This document shows positions 13,485 to 20,615 of a DNA stretch of 27,656 nucleotides, one piece after another (the first letter of the stretch is position 1; each line of letters opens with the position of its first letter). A model generated the notes under the pieces. It searched no databases, was not told the origin of the DNA, and saw nothing but the letters and a program-made list of their open reading frames with translations. Source of the stretch: CAZAYY01 sp964489525 (GTDB lineage Bacteria > Chloroflexota > Anaerolineae > Anaerolineales > JABWBV01); assembly GCA_964489525.1 (NCBI GenBank), contig CAZAYY010000039.1:1-27656 (forward strand), read 5' to 3'. A program made the position numbers and the translations under genes.

Positions 13485-14609
13485 ATGATCGCCTGGATTC
13501 GCCGCACCCAGAAGAAACCCCAATCCATCGCTCGATGGATCCTCATCGGAGCAGGGTTGTTCCTGTTGGCTGCCCTGGTTGGGTGCAACCTGCCGGTTTC
13601 TTCCCAAACGGGCGCGGTCCTGCCGGGCGGTGTGGTTTTTGTCACGGTTGGCCCGTCGGGTTTGACCACGCCCACCCCTTTGCAGCCGCTGCCCATCACA
13701 CCCACCCCCTTGCAGCCGCTGCCGCTCACCCCCCAGCCGGAGACCCCCACCCAGGCCCCCACGGAAACCAGCCTGCCAACACCCACCCCCACCGAAGCCC
13801 TGCCTACGGTGGTTGTGCCGCCCACCATGGCAACCTTCACCGCGCCCGAGGATGTTTTCCATGTGCTGCTGCTGGGTTCCGACCAGCGCCCAGGGGATTA
13901 TGGGTTTCGCACAGACAGCATGCTGCTGGTTTCAGTTTTTGGCGGCAAAACCGAAAAGGTAACCTTGCTTTCTTTTCCCCGCGACCTGTATGTCTACCTG
14001 CCCGGTTGGGATATGCAGCGCATCAACACCGCAATGGGCTACGGCGGTTGGGATTTGCTTTCCTCTACTTTCCAGTACAATTTTGGCATCATTCCAGACC
14101 GCTATGTCATGGTCAATTTTCAGAGTTTTATGGCAATCATTGACAGCCTGGATGGCATCGAAGTCCAGGTGGCCAAAACCCTCACCGATCACCGGGATCA
14201 ATATGGCGAATATACCGTCGAGGCGGGCTCGGTTTGGATGGATGGCGAAACAGCCTTGTGGTACGTTCGCTCCCGCCATTCCTCCAGCGATTTCGACCGC
14301 ACCCGCCGCCAGCAAGAAGTGCTGCTGGCGCTCTTTAACCGCCTGGTGAGCCTGGATGCACTCGCCCGCCTGCCTGAACTGCACGAGCAGTATAAGCAAA
14401 GCGTCACCACCAACCTGACCCTGGGCGATATGCTGGGCTACCTGGGCCTGGCCGCCAAAGTGGCCGATGACCCTTCCGGGCGAATTTCTCGCTACGCCAT
14501 TTCCGGCCAGCATGTCTATTCGTATCTGGTTCCGGATACCAACGCCCAGGTGCTGCTGCCCAACTGGGACGCCGTGCGCGAAGTGCTGCGCCAGTCGCAA
14601 ACCCCCTAG
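13485..14609 (+). CDS. LytR-CpsA-Psr (LCP) family lipoprotein
   Basis: A 374-residue LCP protein; the family transfers polyisoprenyl-phosphate-linked glycopolymers to cell-wall peptidoglycan outside the membrane. The N-terminus has a hydrophobic stretch and a lipobox-like Ala-Leu-Val-Gly-Cys34, so lipid anchoring is likely. A Pro/Thr spacer (about 60-112) contains a 30-nt tandem duplication encoding Thr-Pro-Thr-Pro-Leu-Gln-Pro-Leu-Pro twice. The LCP domain follows: Leu-Leu-Leu-Gly-Ser-Asp133, Arg142-Thr-Asp144-Ser, Phe-Pro-Arg166-Asp167, Arg-Ile-Asn, and Val-Arg262-Ser-Arg264 ... Asp271-Arg-Thr-Arg-Arg275. These are the pyrophosphate- and metal-binding positions of the family, all present. 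It starts 9 nt after the LysM gene without a clear ribosome site, so translation may be coupled. Its TAG stop shares CTAG with the stop of the opposing gene. Confidence 0.9.
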   Translation: MIAWIRRTQKKPQSIARWILIGAGLFLLAALVGCNLPVSSQTGAVLPGGVVFVTVGPSGLTTPTPLQPLPITPTPLQPLPLTPQPETPTQAPTETSLPTPTPTEALPTVVVPPTMATFTAPEDVFHVLLLGSDQRPGDYGFRTDSMLLVSVFGGKTEKVTLLSFPRDLYVYLPGWDMQRINTAMGYGGWDLLSSTFQYNFGIIPDRYVMVNFQSFMAIIDSLDGIEVQVAKTLTDHRDQYGEYTVEAGSVWMDGETALWYVRSRHSSSDFDRTRRQQEVLLALFNRLVSLDALARLPELHEQYKQSVTTNLTLGDMLGYLGLAAKVADDPSGRISRYAISGQHVYSYLVPDTNAQVLLPNWDAVREVLRQSQTP

Positions 14610-17600
14610 GGGCCTTCTGGCTCCCAGGGCACATCCACCCCGCTCGTTTTTCCAAAGTTGCCCGCCGCCAGGGCAGCATCCTGCAGGTTCACCACCCCAT
14701 CCTGGTTGAAATCGGCGCGCCCGTCAAAACCGGGCATCCCGCCAGTCAATCCGAACTGCCCGGCAATTGTTTGCAGGTCATCCAGGTTGATGACGTCGTC
14801 ATCGTTGGCATCCCCCGCCAGCAGGGTGACCGGCGGCAGCGTCAGCACCTGGCCGGCAGATAGACTCACTCCGGTTATTTCTGCGTCCAATGCCAGCGGC
14901 ATCTCCACCCGCACGGTGTACACCCCGGCGAGTAATGATGCACTATACCATCCTTCTGCGCTGCTGTACATTATGATTGGTATTGTATCATAATGATTCA
15001 TAATGTAAATTACTGATTCGCTGTATGTGCAGGCGGCGCAGCCCTGCAGGGCAATCTGCCCTTGCAGCCGGGCCATTTCCAGGACCTGCAGCCGGACGGA
15101 AATTTCCACCACAGGCGCCTGGCTGGGGGCGCTGAACAGGCAGAGCCCCCCGGTGTAATCCCCTGGGGCCAGCCCGGTGGTGGCCAGGCGTACGGGCAGG
15201 CTGGCCGCTTCGCCTGGCGACAGGCTGCCGCGGGTTTGGGGCAGGCCGAGCCAGGACAAACCGGGGGCACTGGCGCAGCCATCCCCAGAGGCCGCCAGCG
15301 TCCAGGCTACCGCAGTGCTGCCCTGGTTTGCAATTTCCAGGGTTGTGGTGTGGCTTTGCCCGGCATACAGCGTCATTTCAATCTCTGCGGGGGTGTGGGT
15401 GAATGGTGCGGGCTCCAATTCTGGCAGAATGCACCACTGCTCCAGCCGCCCGGTGTCGCCAGCGGCGGCGTCGCCCAGGCTGAGCGCCCAGCCGCCCTGC
15501 AGGGGCAGCCCCTGGAAGGTCTCCAGCGGCTGTTCGGGCGCCAGCCGACCGGCAATGGCAGGCGGGGTGGGCGAACAGGCCTGCTCCACCGGCGCGGCGG
15601 CCTGGTCGTCCAGCCAGGCGGCAATGTTGTCCCCGCTGCAGCCCCAGGCGCTGGCTGGCAGGCCGGGCCGGTCCAACAGCCGGACGCTGGTGCCGCTTTG
15701 GAGGTGCTTTAAATCAAAAATCAAGTCACCCACGTAGGTGTGGCTGGCCTCCAGGTACACATCCAGCCCGGCCAGGGTTCCTTCCAGGGTGATGGTCTGC
15801 TCGCTGGATGCCTGGCCGTTGTCCGGGATGGTCACCGGGCTGGCCTGGCAGAATCCATGGGCGGCCTGGAAAAAGCCCAATGCAGAAGAAACGCTGCCAC
15901 AGCCATTTTGGGCAATTACCCGCCAAAAAACCATCTCACCGGGGGTAAACTGGATGCCGGGCTGGAGGGTGGTTTGGGTGGTTTCCTGGCTGAACAGCAT
16001 GGTTTCAAAATCGGGTTGGTTGGCCAGCTCCAGCCGGTAGCCGCTTGCCCCGGGGAGGGCTTCCCAGGTGAACGCCGTGGAAAAATCCACGTTAGCCGCG
16101 CCCAATCCCGGGCTGGTCAGCGTGGGAGCCGGACCCAGGGGCGCTGCCACCACCAGGGTTATGGGAACAGCCTGGGTGATGGATGGCGCCGCGGCGGTGA
16201 TTGTGAGGGGGTACAGCCCCTGGTTCAGGGTGGCTGTCTCAATCTGAAGCAAACTGCTCCCAGGCGGGGCCAGTTCGGAGGGTGAAAAACCATAGGCTCC
16301 AGCCTCCGGCAGCCCTTGCAAGGCCAGGTTCACGGTTTCTGAAAAGCCCCCAGACTGGCCCAGGGCAGCGGTGAAGAAGGCAGTCTCGCCCAGGCAGGTG
16401 CTGGCTGTGGTGGGGTTGGCGGCAAGGGTAAACCCTGGTTCTCCACTGCAGGTGGGAAAGGAGAGCGCAGCAGCATAGGTGCCCCAGCGGTTGTCGCTGC
16501 GGCTGGTATCTTTGCTGTATTCCACCAGCGACCAAAAAACCAGGCCGTCCGGGTCGAGCGCCATCCCGGCGGTTTGCCCCCAGCGGTAGGGCGGTGCATC
16601 CAGCCCCACGTAAGGGGTTTCGCCTGCCTTGAATAGGAATTCGGCGAGCAGGCTTCCGGGCGGGTCAGCCGCCTGCCGCCCAGCTGCCCAGGCCGCGGGG
16701 ACCATGGCGCTGCTGGATTTCGTATAGACAACGATTGCGTCGCCGCACTGGTTGGCGGCAACGGCGGGTACAAAGCGGTGTTCTTCTGCGCTGGCCAACA
16801 GCCCGGCCTGGACGATTTCGCCTGCCTCCAAGTCGATTTGCGCCCACTGGATGCAGTTCACCGCGCCGCAGCCGACCGTCATGGCAGCCCAGCCCATCCC
16901 GTCCTGGAAAGAAAATTCGCCCGGACCGTTGCCGGTGGGACGGATATCGCTTCCCCCGTTCTGCGGGGCGTTCACCGGCGGCCCGGTGACCTGGCCATGG
17001 GCCGCGGGGATGTCGAGCACAGCCCGGGTTTCGAGCAGGTTTTGTCCCCAGGGGTTGGTCCAGGTATACAGGCTATACACCTGCCCATCCACTCCTTCGG
17101 CGGCCAGGAAGGCATGCGGCCCGGCGGTGGGCCAGCGGCCATAGGCATACCCGTACAGGTGCAGGGGTTGGGGCGAGCGGCTGGCTCCCAGGCTTTTGCT
17201 GGTGTACGCCGCTGGCAGCCCCTGGTATAGGCTGGTTTTGTCGAACGCCCAGACCCGCCCTTCGGCAAAAGTGCTGCCGCTGTACAGGTTGGCGCCCAGG
17301 TAGACGGCCTCGCGCCCGATGCCAGCCCGGGGCGAGTCGAACAGCAGCCCGTTTCCCCCCACGGGAAATTCATACAAATACCAGCCGCCGGTCGGGTCGC
17401 CGGTCTGGCTGACCGCCAGGCAGTAGGCCTGGCCGCTGCCGTTGGCGCCCAGGAGAAAGCGGTCTGCGGCTTCGTCGTAACGGGCGTTGGGCTGGGTGGC
17501 CCCGCCGGATGGGCAGTTTACGCCCCCCAGCGGGGCAAAGAACTGCGAGAACAAAACTGGTCCGGCCAGTATTTGGCCCTGTTTGTTGAATACCTCAAAA

Positions 17601-17965
17601 GAAACGTTGGTCGCGGCCAGGATGTGGTTTAACCCAGCCGCCAGGGCCGGGTCGGGTGGGGCGGCGGTGCCCGCCCCGCAGCAGGTGGCGGCGTCTGGGC
17701 CGTAAAAGGCGGTTTCCAGGCGGATTTCTGCAGTGGAAAAAGGCTGTTCTGCCTGGGCAGGCGGCTGGATGAGGGTGAGCGATTCCAAGAAAACCAACCT
17801 GGGGGGTTGGGAAGCCCGGGCTGTGGGGCTTGCGGTTGGGGAAAGCAGGGGGGTGGGTGCAGCCTGGGCCGCAGCAAACAGCCTGACCGCGCCCACCAGC
17901 GCAGCCAGGGCCAGGCCAATCCAAAAAAATCCCTGGATTACAGGCGGTTTTTGGGCGGGCGCCAT
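14606..17965 (-). CDS. Large exported protein with P-domain-like and dockerin-like modules
   Basis: A 1119-residue exported protein of unknown role. An N-terminal signal segment (about 9-32, ending Ala-Ala-Ala-Gln-Ala-Ala) is followed by a short Pro/Thr spacer. Residues about 60-530 are a Trp/Gly/Tyr-rich region with repeated Gly-Gly and Phe-Asp-Ser motifs that could be a beta-propeller; I cannot name a family. Then come Ig/Fn3-like segments, a proprotein-convertase P-domain-like module (about 710-845: Val-Thr-Ile-Pro-Asp-Asn ... Val-Gly-Asp-Leu-Ile ... Gly-Gly-Trp-Ala-Leu), an Asn-Gln-Gly-Ser immunoglobulin-like module, and a dockerin-like pair of calcium loops at the end (Asp-Ala-Asn-Asp-Asp-Asp and Asp-Phe-Asn-Gln-Asp-Gly, about 1050-1110). 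GGGAG five bases before the ATG at 17965 fixes the start. No protease domain accompanies the P-domain, and no cohesin gene is seen. Confidence 0.8.
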   Translation of the reverse strand: MAPAQKPPVIQGFFWIGLALAALVGAVRLFAAAQAAPTPLLSPTASPTARASQPPRLVFLESLTLIQPPAQAEQPFSTAEIRLETAFYGPDAATCCGAGTAAPPDPALAAGLNHILAATNVSFEVFNKQGQILAGPVLFSQFFAPLGGVNCPSGGATQPNARYDEAADRFLLGANGSGQAYCLAVSQTGDPTGGWYLYEFPVGGNGLLFDSPRAGIGREAVYLGANLYSGSTFAEGRVWAFDKTSLYQGLPAAYTSKSLGASRSPQPLHLYGYAYGRWPTAGPHAFLAAEGVDGQVYSLYTWTNPWGQNLLETRAVLDIPAAHGQVTGPPVNAPQNGGSDIRPTGNGPGEFSFQDGMGWAAMTVGCGAVNCIQWAQIDLEAGEIVQAGLLASAEEHRFVPAVAANQCGDAIVVYTKSSSAMVPAAWAAGRQAADPPGSLLAEFLFKAGETPYVGLDAPPYRWGQTAGMALDPDGLVFWSLVEYSKDTSRSDNRWGTYAAALSFPTCSGEPGFTLAANPTTASTCLGETAFFTAALGQSGGFSETVNLALQGLPEAGAYGFSPSELAPPGSSLLQIETATLNQGLYPLTITAAAPSITQAVPITLVVAAPLGPAPTLTSPGLGAANVDFSTAFTWEALPGASGYRLELANQPDFETMLFSQETTQTTLQPGIQFTPGEMVFWRVIAQNGCGSVSSALGFFQAAHGFCQASPVTIPDNGQASSEQTITLEGTLAGLDVYLEASHTYVGDLIFDLKHLQSGTSVRLLDRPGLPASAWGCSGDNIAAWLDDQAAAPVEQACSPTPPAIAGRLAPEQPLETFQGLPLQGGWALSLGDAAAGDTGRLEQWCILPELEPAPFTHTPAEIEMTLYAGQSHTTTLEIANQGSTAVAWTLAASGDGCASAPGLSWLGLPQTRGSLSPGEAASLPVRLATTGLAPGDYTGGLCLFSAPSQAPVVEISVRLQVLEMARLQGQIALQGCAACTYSESVIYIMNHYDTIPIIMYSSAEGWYSASLLAGVYTVRVEMPLALDAEITGVSLSAGQVLTLPPVTLLAGDANDDDVINLDDLQTIAGQFGLTGGMPGFDGRADFNQDGVVNLQDAALAAGNFGKTSGVDVPWEPEGP
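14940..15030. repeat. AT-rich island with inverted repeat inside the exported-protein gene
   Basis: In an otherwise GC-rich gene, about 90 bases are AT-rich. TACATTATGA (14967-14976) pairs perfectly with TCATAATGTA (14998-15007), and TCATAATGA also occurs between the arms. The reading frame is kept and encodes a Tyr/Ile/Met-rich segment. It may be a small insertion or a segment exchanged from another source. Confidence 0.5.
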
Positions 17966-18032
17966 CCACACTCCCGGTTCAAATTTGCGGGTCAGGAGGG
18001 CAAAACGGCTGCACCCCCTGCCCAATGGTCCA

Positions 18033-18052
18033 CCGCCGGTGGGTTCCGGCGG
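18033..18052. repeat. GC-rich hairpin after the GerW-like gene
   Basis: CCGCCGG (18033-18039) pairs with CCGGCGG (18046-18052) around a six-base loop. It lies between the GerW-like gene and the exported-protein gene, both on the minus strand. There is no T-run, so it may slow or partly end transcription, or protect the messenger's end. Confidence 0.45.
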
Positions 18053-18071
18053 TTGGGGTGATTCGGTTGGT

Positions 18072-18518
18072 CTATTTGCCGCCAGGCCCGCGCATCATTT
18101 TGAGCAGCGTGGTGGCGATAAAGCCAAAAGCCGTCAGGGCGGCCAGGGCCACTTTGGTGACATCGACCACCGGTTCCACATAGACCCGGTCCGGGGTGGC
18201 GATGATGACTGCCACCGGGCGCGAGAGGGCATATCCACCCCCGCCGCCCCCACCGCCGCTGCCCTGGCCCTGGGGTTTTTCCGGAACTTCGCTTTGGGGG
18301 CCGCTGCCTTCGCCGTAGCCGCTGCCAAAGCCCATGGAGGTCAGCACCTCGGCTGCTGGGATCACGGCATAGCCGTCTTTTTCATAGGGCGCGCCGTACA
18401 CCCGCTCAACGTCTGCGGTCTCTAAAAGCCGGGTCATCACCGATTCGGTGGTCTTTACGGCAATCATCGTGTCGACTGAAGGGGTGGGGTTGGTTTGGGT
18501 TGGGTTTGGGTTTTCCAT
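18072..18518 (-). CDS. GerW/YtfJ-family protein with C-terminal membrane segment
   Basis: A 148-residue protein of the GerW (sporulation YtfJ) family. The family marks are Tyr-Ala-Val-Ile-Pro-Ala-Ala-Glu-Val in the first half, a Gly-x-Gly region with an eight-Gly run (about 87-94), and Ala-Leu-Ser-Arg-Pro-Val-Ala-Val-Ile-Ile followed by Val-Tyr-Val-Glu-Pro-Val-Val-Asp. In Bacillus the family is tied to spore germination, but relatives occur in many non-spore-formers and their role there is unknown. Residues about 122-142 are hydrophobic and may anchor it. The N-terminus is a short Asn/Pro/Thr stretch. GAGGA lies 4-5 nt before the ATG. It follows the 93-residue gene by 15 nt, in the same operon. 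Confidence 0.8.
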   Translation of the reverse strand: MENPNPTQTNPTPSVDTMIAVKTTESVMTRLLETADVERVYGAPYEKDGYAVIPAAEVLTSMGFGSGYGEGSGPQSEVPEKPQGQGSGGGGGGGGYALSRPVAVIIATPDRVYVEPVVDVTKVALAALTAFGFIATTLLKMMRGPGGK

Positions 18519-18533
18519 CGCTTCCTCTTTGGG

Positions 18534-18815
18534 TCAGGTTTGCGGCCGGGTTTGCTTGAACAAAAACCAGAGCAGACCGCTGATCATGGCCAGCCCCAGG
18601 AAAAACACCTGGGCCTGGCGGGTGACATCTTGAATGGGGTGGGTGTGGTACTGGCCGGCCGGGTCCTGGACAATCAGCCGGTAGGGGCGGCTCCAGGTGA
18701 ACCCGCCCGCGTTACCCGGGTAATTGACCCGGATGACCTGGGCCACCGGGTACAGGGTGTGGCGATAGGCCTGGTATGGTTTGCCGACCTGGTTGTCTAT
18801 GGTGAATAATGCCAT
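18534..18815 (-). CDS. Small single-pass membrane protein, unknown function
   Basis: I do not recognise this 93-residue protein. Residues 1-65 are polar, with several Tyr, Pro and Gly and a beta-rich look. Residues about 68-86 form one hydrophobic helix, followed by a short Lys-Gln-Thr-Arg tail, so the N-terminal part is probably outside if the positive-inside rule holds. GGAG ends six bases before the ATG. Its start is two bases after the stop of the upstream 143-residue gene, so the two are surely co-transcribed and probably coupled. The next gene is GerW-like, which suggests a shared envelope task. Confidence 0.75.
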   Translation of the reverse strand: MALFTIDNQVGKPYQAYRHTLYPVAQVIRVNYPGNAGGFTWSRPYRLIVQDPAGQYHTHPIQDVTRQAQVFFLGLAMISGLLWFLFKQTRPQT

Positions 18816-18817
18816 GA

Positions 18818-19249
18818 TTACTCCGTTGGAGGTGGGGTTTCACCCGGCGTTGGGTCTGCATTTTCTGCACTGGGGGTTGGGCCGGTTTCGGCCTTGTTTA
18901 CCGGGGTGTTAATTTTCACCGCCAGGTTTTCCAGTTCCTGGTTGATTCTTTTCAAAATGGCCTGGATGTCTTTGCGCAGGGTTTCTTCGGCCTGGCCGGA
19001 TTCCACCTGGCTGCGCAGCTGATCCACTTCGCTTTTTACCTTCTGGCCGATATCCGAACTGCTCACTTCGTTGGCAGCCTGGCGCAGGCTGCGGCCCAGC
19101 TCTTCCATGCCTTGCTGGATTTCTTCCGTGATGGCCTTGCGTTCGGGCCGCTCCCAGGCCGACTTGAGCACCTGGGCCAGCCCGCTGCCGAGCTTCTTGA
19201 ATTCATCGCCAATCGTATCCTGGGGTTGGGGGTTGGGTTCTTCGCTCAT
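18818..19249 (-). CDS. Helical, charge-rich small protein, unknown function
   Basis: A 143-residue protein I cannot name. Residues about 12-110 are strongly helical with regular Glu/Lys/Gln/Arg and Leu/Ile/Val spacing, as in long amphipathic or coiled-coil proteins. There is no signal peptide or membrane segment. The ends are Pro-rich: Asn-Pro-Gln-Pro at the start and a Pro/Thr/Glu tail of about 30 residues, a lineage habit also seen in the exported proteins here. AAGGA lies 9 nt before the ATG. It is the first gene of a three- or four-gene minus-strand operon. Confidence 0.75.
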   Translation of the reverse strand: MSEEPNPQPQDTIGDEFKKLGSGLAQVLKSAWERPERKAITEEIQQGMEELGRSLRQAANEVSSSDIGQKVKSEVDQLRSQVESGQAEETLRKDIQAILKRINQELENLAVKINTPVNKAETGPTPSAENADPTPGETPPPTE

Positions 19250-19277
19250 CGTTCATCTTCCTTCTGTCAGTACTTTA

Positions 19278-19283
19278 ATTATA
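19278..19283 (-). promoter_or_regulatory. -10 element of the three-gene minus-strand operon
   Basis: A perfect TATAAT on the minus strand, 28 nt before the ATG at 19249, in an otherwise GC-rich area. No good -35 is visible at 16-18 nt, so strength or an activator requirement cannot be judged. Confidence 0.5.
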
Positions 19284-19361
19284 CAATACGCACTTTCTCC
19301 CCAGGGGTTGCGAATGGTAGGGCAATCAATTTGAAAACAGGTCCGCTTATCATCCAAATCA

Positions 19362-20051
19362 TCATCCAACCACGCCCGGCTTCGTACCAATCACAAATTC
19401 TCCTGGCAGTCCCAGCAAATGAATCCGTTCCTTGTGCTGGATCCCAAATCCAGCATCCTTAATGGACTGTTCGAGATAGATAGGCCTACAGTCGATATAT
19501 TGGGGAAATCTCTGGTGTAACCACTCGTACAATCTCAGGTGTCGCGAATTTCCGCCTGCTTTCGACATGCTTATGACCCCGACCCTTCCATTGGGTTTCA
19601 AAACGCGCCGGATCTCAGCAAGCACCTTTGGGATTTCAGGTGTATCAAACAGCTCAAGTACAAAGCTTGAAAAAACCGCGTCGAATTGGTTGCTGGCATA
19701 CGGCATTTTGAGTGCATCATCACAGGTTAATTCAACCCTGCGCCAAAGCCCGGCCTTTTCCAATCGCCTTCTGCTGACAGCAAGCATCCCAGAGGAAATA
19801 TCGATTCCAAAAACCCTGCCTTCTTCCCCCACTGCCCCGGCGATTTGTTTCAAGCAATGGCCGGTTCCAAAACCGATCTCGAGAACGGTCTCGCCCCTGG
19901 TGATGTTCATTTGCTTCAAAGCCATTTTGTTAAATTTTTGCTCAAAGCCCCCGGCAACATAGTCATAGAACCGGCTCATGCGATTGTAGCTTTGTTTTGC
20001 TTGAGCCTTGGTTCGGGTGACTCGTGATATTGGGTCGATATCTGGGTGCAT
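19362..20051 (-). CDS. Class I SAM-dependent methyltransferase, copy A
   Basis: A 229-residue UbiE/Coq5-type methyltransferase. Motif I is Val56-Leu-Glu-Ile-Gly-Phe-Gly-Thr-Gly64; the acidic residue that usually binds the SAM ribose is Asp84 in Phe-Gly-Ile-Asp-Ile-Ser; Asp-Asp-Ala-Leu-Lys-Met-Pro and Phe-Asp-Ala-Val-Phe-Ser-Ser-Phe-Val-Leu-Glu complete the fold. The N-terminus, Arg-Met-Ser-Arg-Phe-Tyr-Asp-Tyr-Val-Ala, is the usual lid of such enzymes. The substrate is unknown. A near-identical gene lies at 24970-25659. From codon 72 to the fourth-last codon the two are identical base for base, whereas the first 71 codons differ at many sites. It is the last minus-strand gene of the accessory region before the core operon. 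No strong ribosome site is visible; AGGT lies about 9 nt ahead of the ATG. Confidence 0.88.
   Translation of the reverse strand: MHPDIDPISRVTRTKAQAKQSYNRMSRFYDYVAGGFEQKFNKMALKQMNITRGETVLEIGFGTGHCLKQIAGAVGEEGRVFGIDISSGMLAVSRRRLEKAGLWRRVELTCDDALKMPYASNQFDAVFSSFVLELFDTPEIPKVLAEIRRVLKPNGRVGVISMSKAGGNSRHLRLYEWLHQRFPQYIDCRPIYLEQSIKDAGFGIQHKERIHLLGLPGEFVIGTKPGVVG
19378..19836 (-). repeat. Long direct repeat, copy A (459 bp identical to 24986-25444)
   Basis: Every base from 19378 to 19836 equals the base 5608 positions further on. The block ends in the last codons of the methyltransferase on one side and in codon 72 on the other. Beyond codon 72 the copies still resemble each other, with 23 differences over 215 bp to the start codon, and about 55 bp upstream is also related. 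Confidence 0.95.
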
Positions 20052-20118
20052 TTGGCTTTACCTGGTCGTTGTTTGGTGATAATTGAGGGTTATCTTTGAA
20101 AGCGGGGTACCGTACTTG

Positions 20119-20190
20119 GCATCCCCTGGGTGCTTCAATCCTTCAGCATTAGCGGTGGGAATCCTGTGCGTCAGGTGGATGCGCTTGGTG
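20119..20190 (-). repeat. attC-like inverted repeat between the unknown 110-residue gene and methyltransferase A
   Basis: GCATCCCCTG (20119-20128) pairs with CAGGTGGATGC (20172-20182): ten pairs with a single unpaired base, the arrangement of the inner boxes of attC. The right flank, GATGCGCTTGGTGGCCC, resembles GATGCGCTTTGTTGGGC at the 23331-23348 junction, but the outer boxes themselves are decayed. Moderate support. Confidence 0.4.
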
Positions 20191-20230
20191 GCCCAGCGGA
20201 ATCTGTTCCCTCCACAAGTTGTCTGGGTTG

Positions 20231-20285
20231 TCAGTCCCCTACTCTTGACCAAGGCTCGTACGGGATACCGTTGTCATCCAGGAAG
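20231..20285 (-). repeat. Direct repeat, identical to 27602-27656 (55 bp visible)
   Basis: The match begins exactly at the stop codon of the 110-residue gene and runs to the end of the window; the base before it differs. The true repeat is probably the whole gene. Confidence 0.95.
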
Positions 20286-20563
20286 GGCTTAAGGCCGGCG
20301 GCAGCGTCTCCCGAGAACCGGTCCCGGAGAGCGGCCAAGACGTCGTCGTCACAGGCCAACGCCAGCTTTAACTTCCTCACCCCGGGTGGTCGAATGATCC
20401 AGGCCCATTCGTACTCCGTCAGGCCGGGGCCAAAGAAATTTTCCACACCAGGCCCAAGGTCCTGTCCCTCGATGAGGAGTGTGCCGTCCGCTTTCAGGCG
20501 AGCGCCCAAGTAGCGACTGCCGCCTTCATCGCGGGTGTCCCGCAGTGTCACATTGGTAATCAT
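20231..20563 (-). CDS. Conserved-looking 110-residue protein, unknown function (first copy)
   Basis: I cannot assign a function. The protein is soluble, with a beta-rich first half (Ser-Arg-Tyr-Leu-Gly-Ala-Arg-Leu ... Leu-Leu-Ile-Glu-Gly-Gln-Asp-Leu-Gly), a Glu-Tyr-Glu-Trp-Ala-Trp motif, and a helical Leu-Ala-Ala-Leu-Arg-Asp-Arg-Phe-Ser-Gly-Asp segment. It ends Gly-Ile-Pro-Tyr-Glu-Pro-Trp-Ser-Arg. I recall hypothetical proteins of this shape from actinobacteria and other soil bacteria, but cannot verify this here. GGAAGG lies a few bases before the ATG. The last 55 bases recur exactly at the window end (27602-27656), so a second copy exists. Junctions on both sides carry attC-like remnants. 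Confidence 0.8.
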   Translation of the reverse strand: MITNVTLRDTRDEGGSRYLGARLKADGTLLIEGQDLGPGVENFFGPGLTEYEWAWIIRPPGVRKLKLALACDDDVLAALRDRFSGDAAAGLKPFLDDNGIPYEPWSRVGD

Positions 20564-20611
20564 CTTAACCTTCCATTGTTTCGCGGCGCCGGGTATAAGC
20601 GCTGGTTAGGC
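20564..20611 (-). repeat. attC-like remnant between CPBP fragment and 110-residue gene
   Basis: On the minus strand GCCTAAC (20605-20611) is a perfect RYYYAAC box, and GGTTAAG (20564-20570) can pair with most of it. The interior has GCGCTT next to the box, as at 23331-23348, but no clear long inner arms. The site is short (48 bp) and may be degraded. Confidence 0.35.
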
Positions 20612-20615
20612 CGCA

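Noticed and set aside
13181..13862. Gly/Val-rich frames antisense to the Thr/Pro tails
   Set aside because: They are the complement of Pro/Thr codon runs and have no other content.
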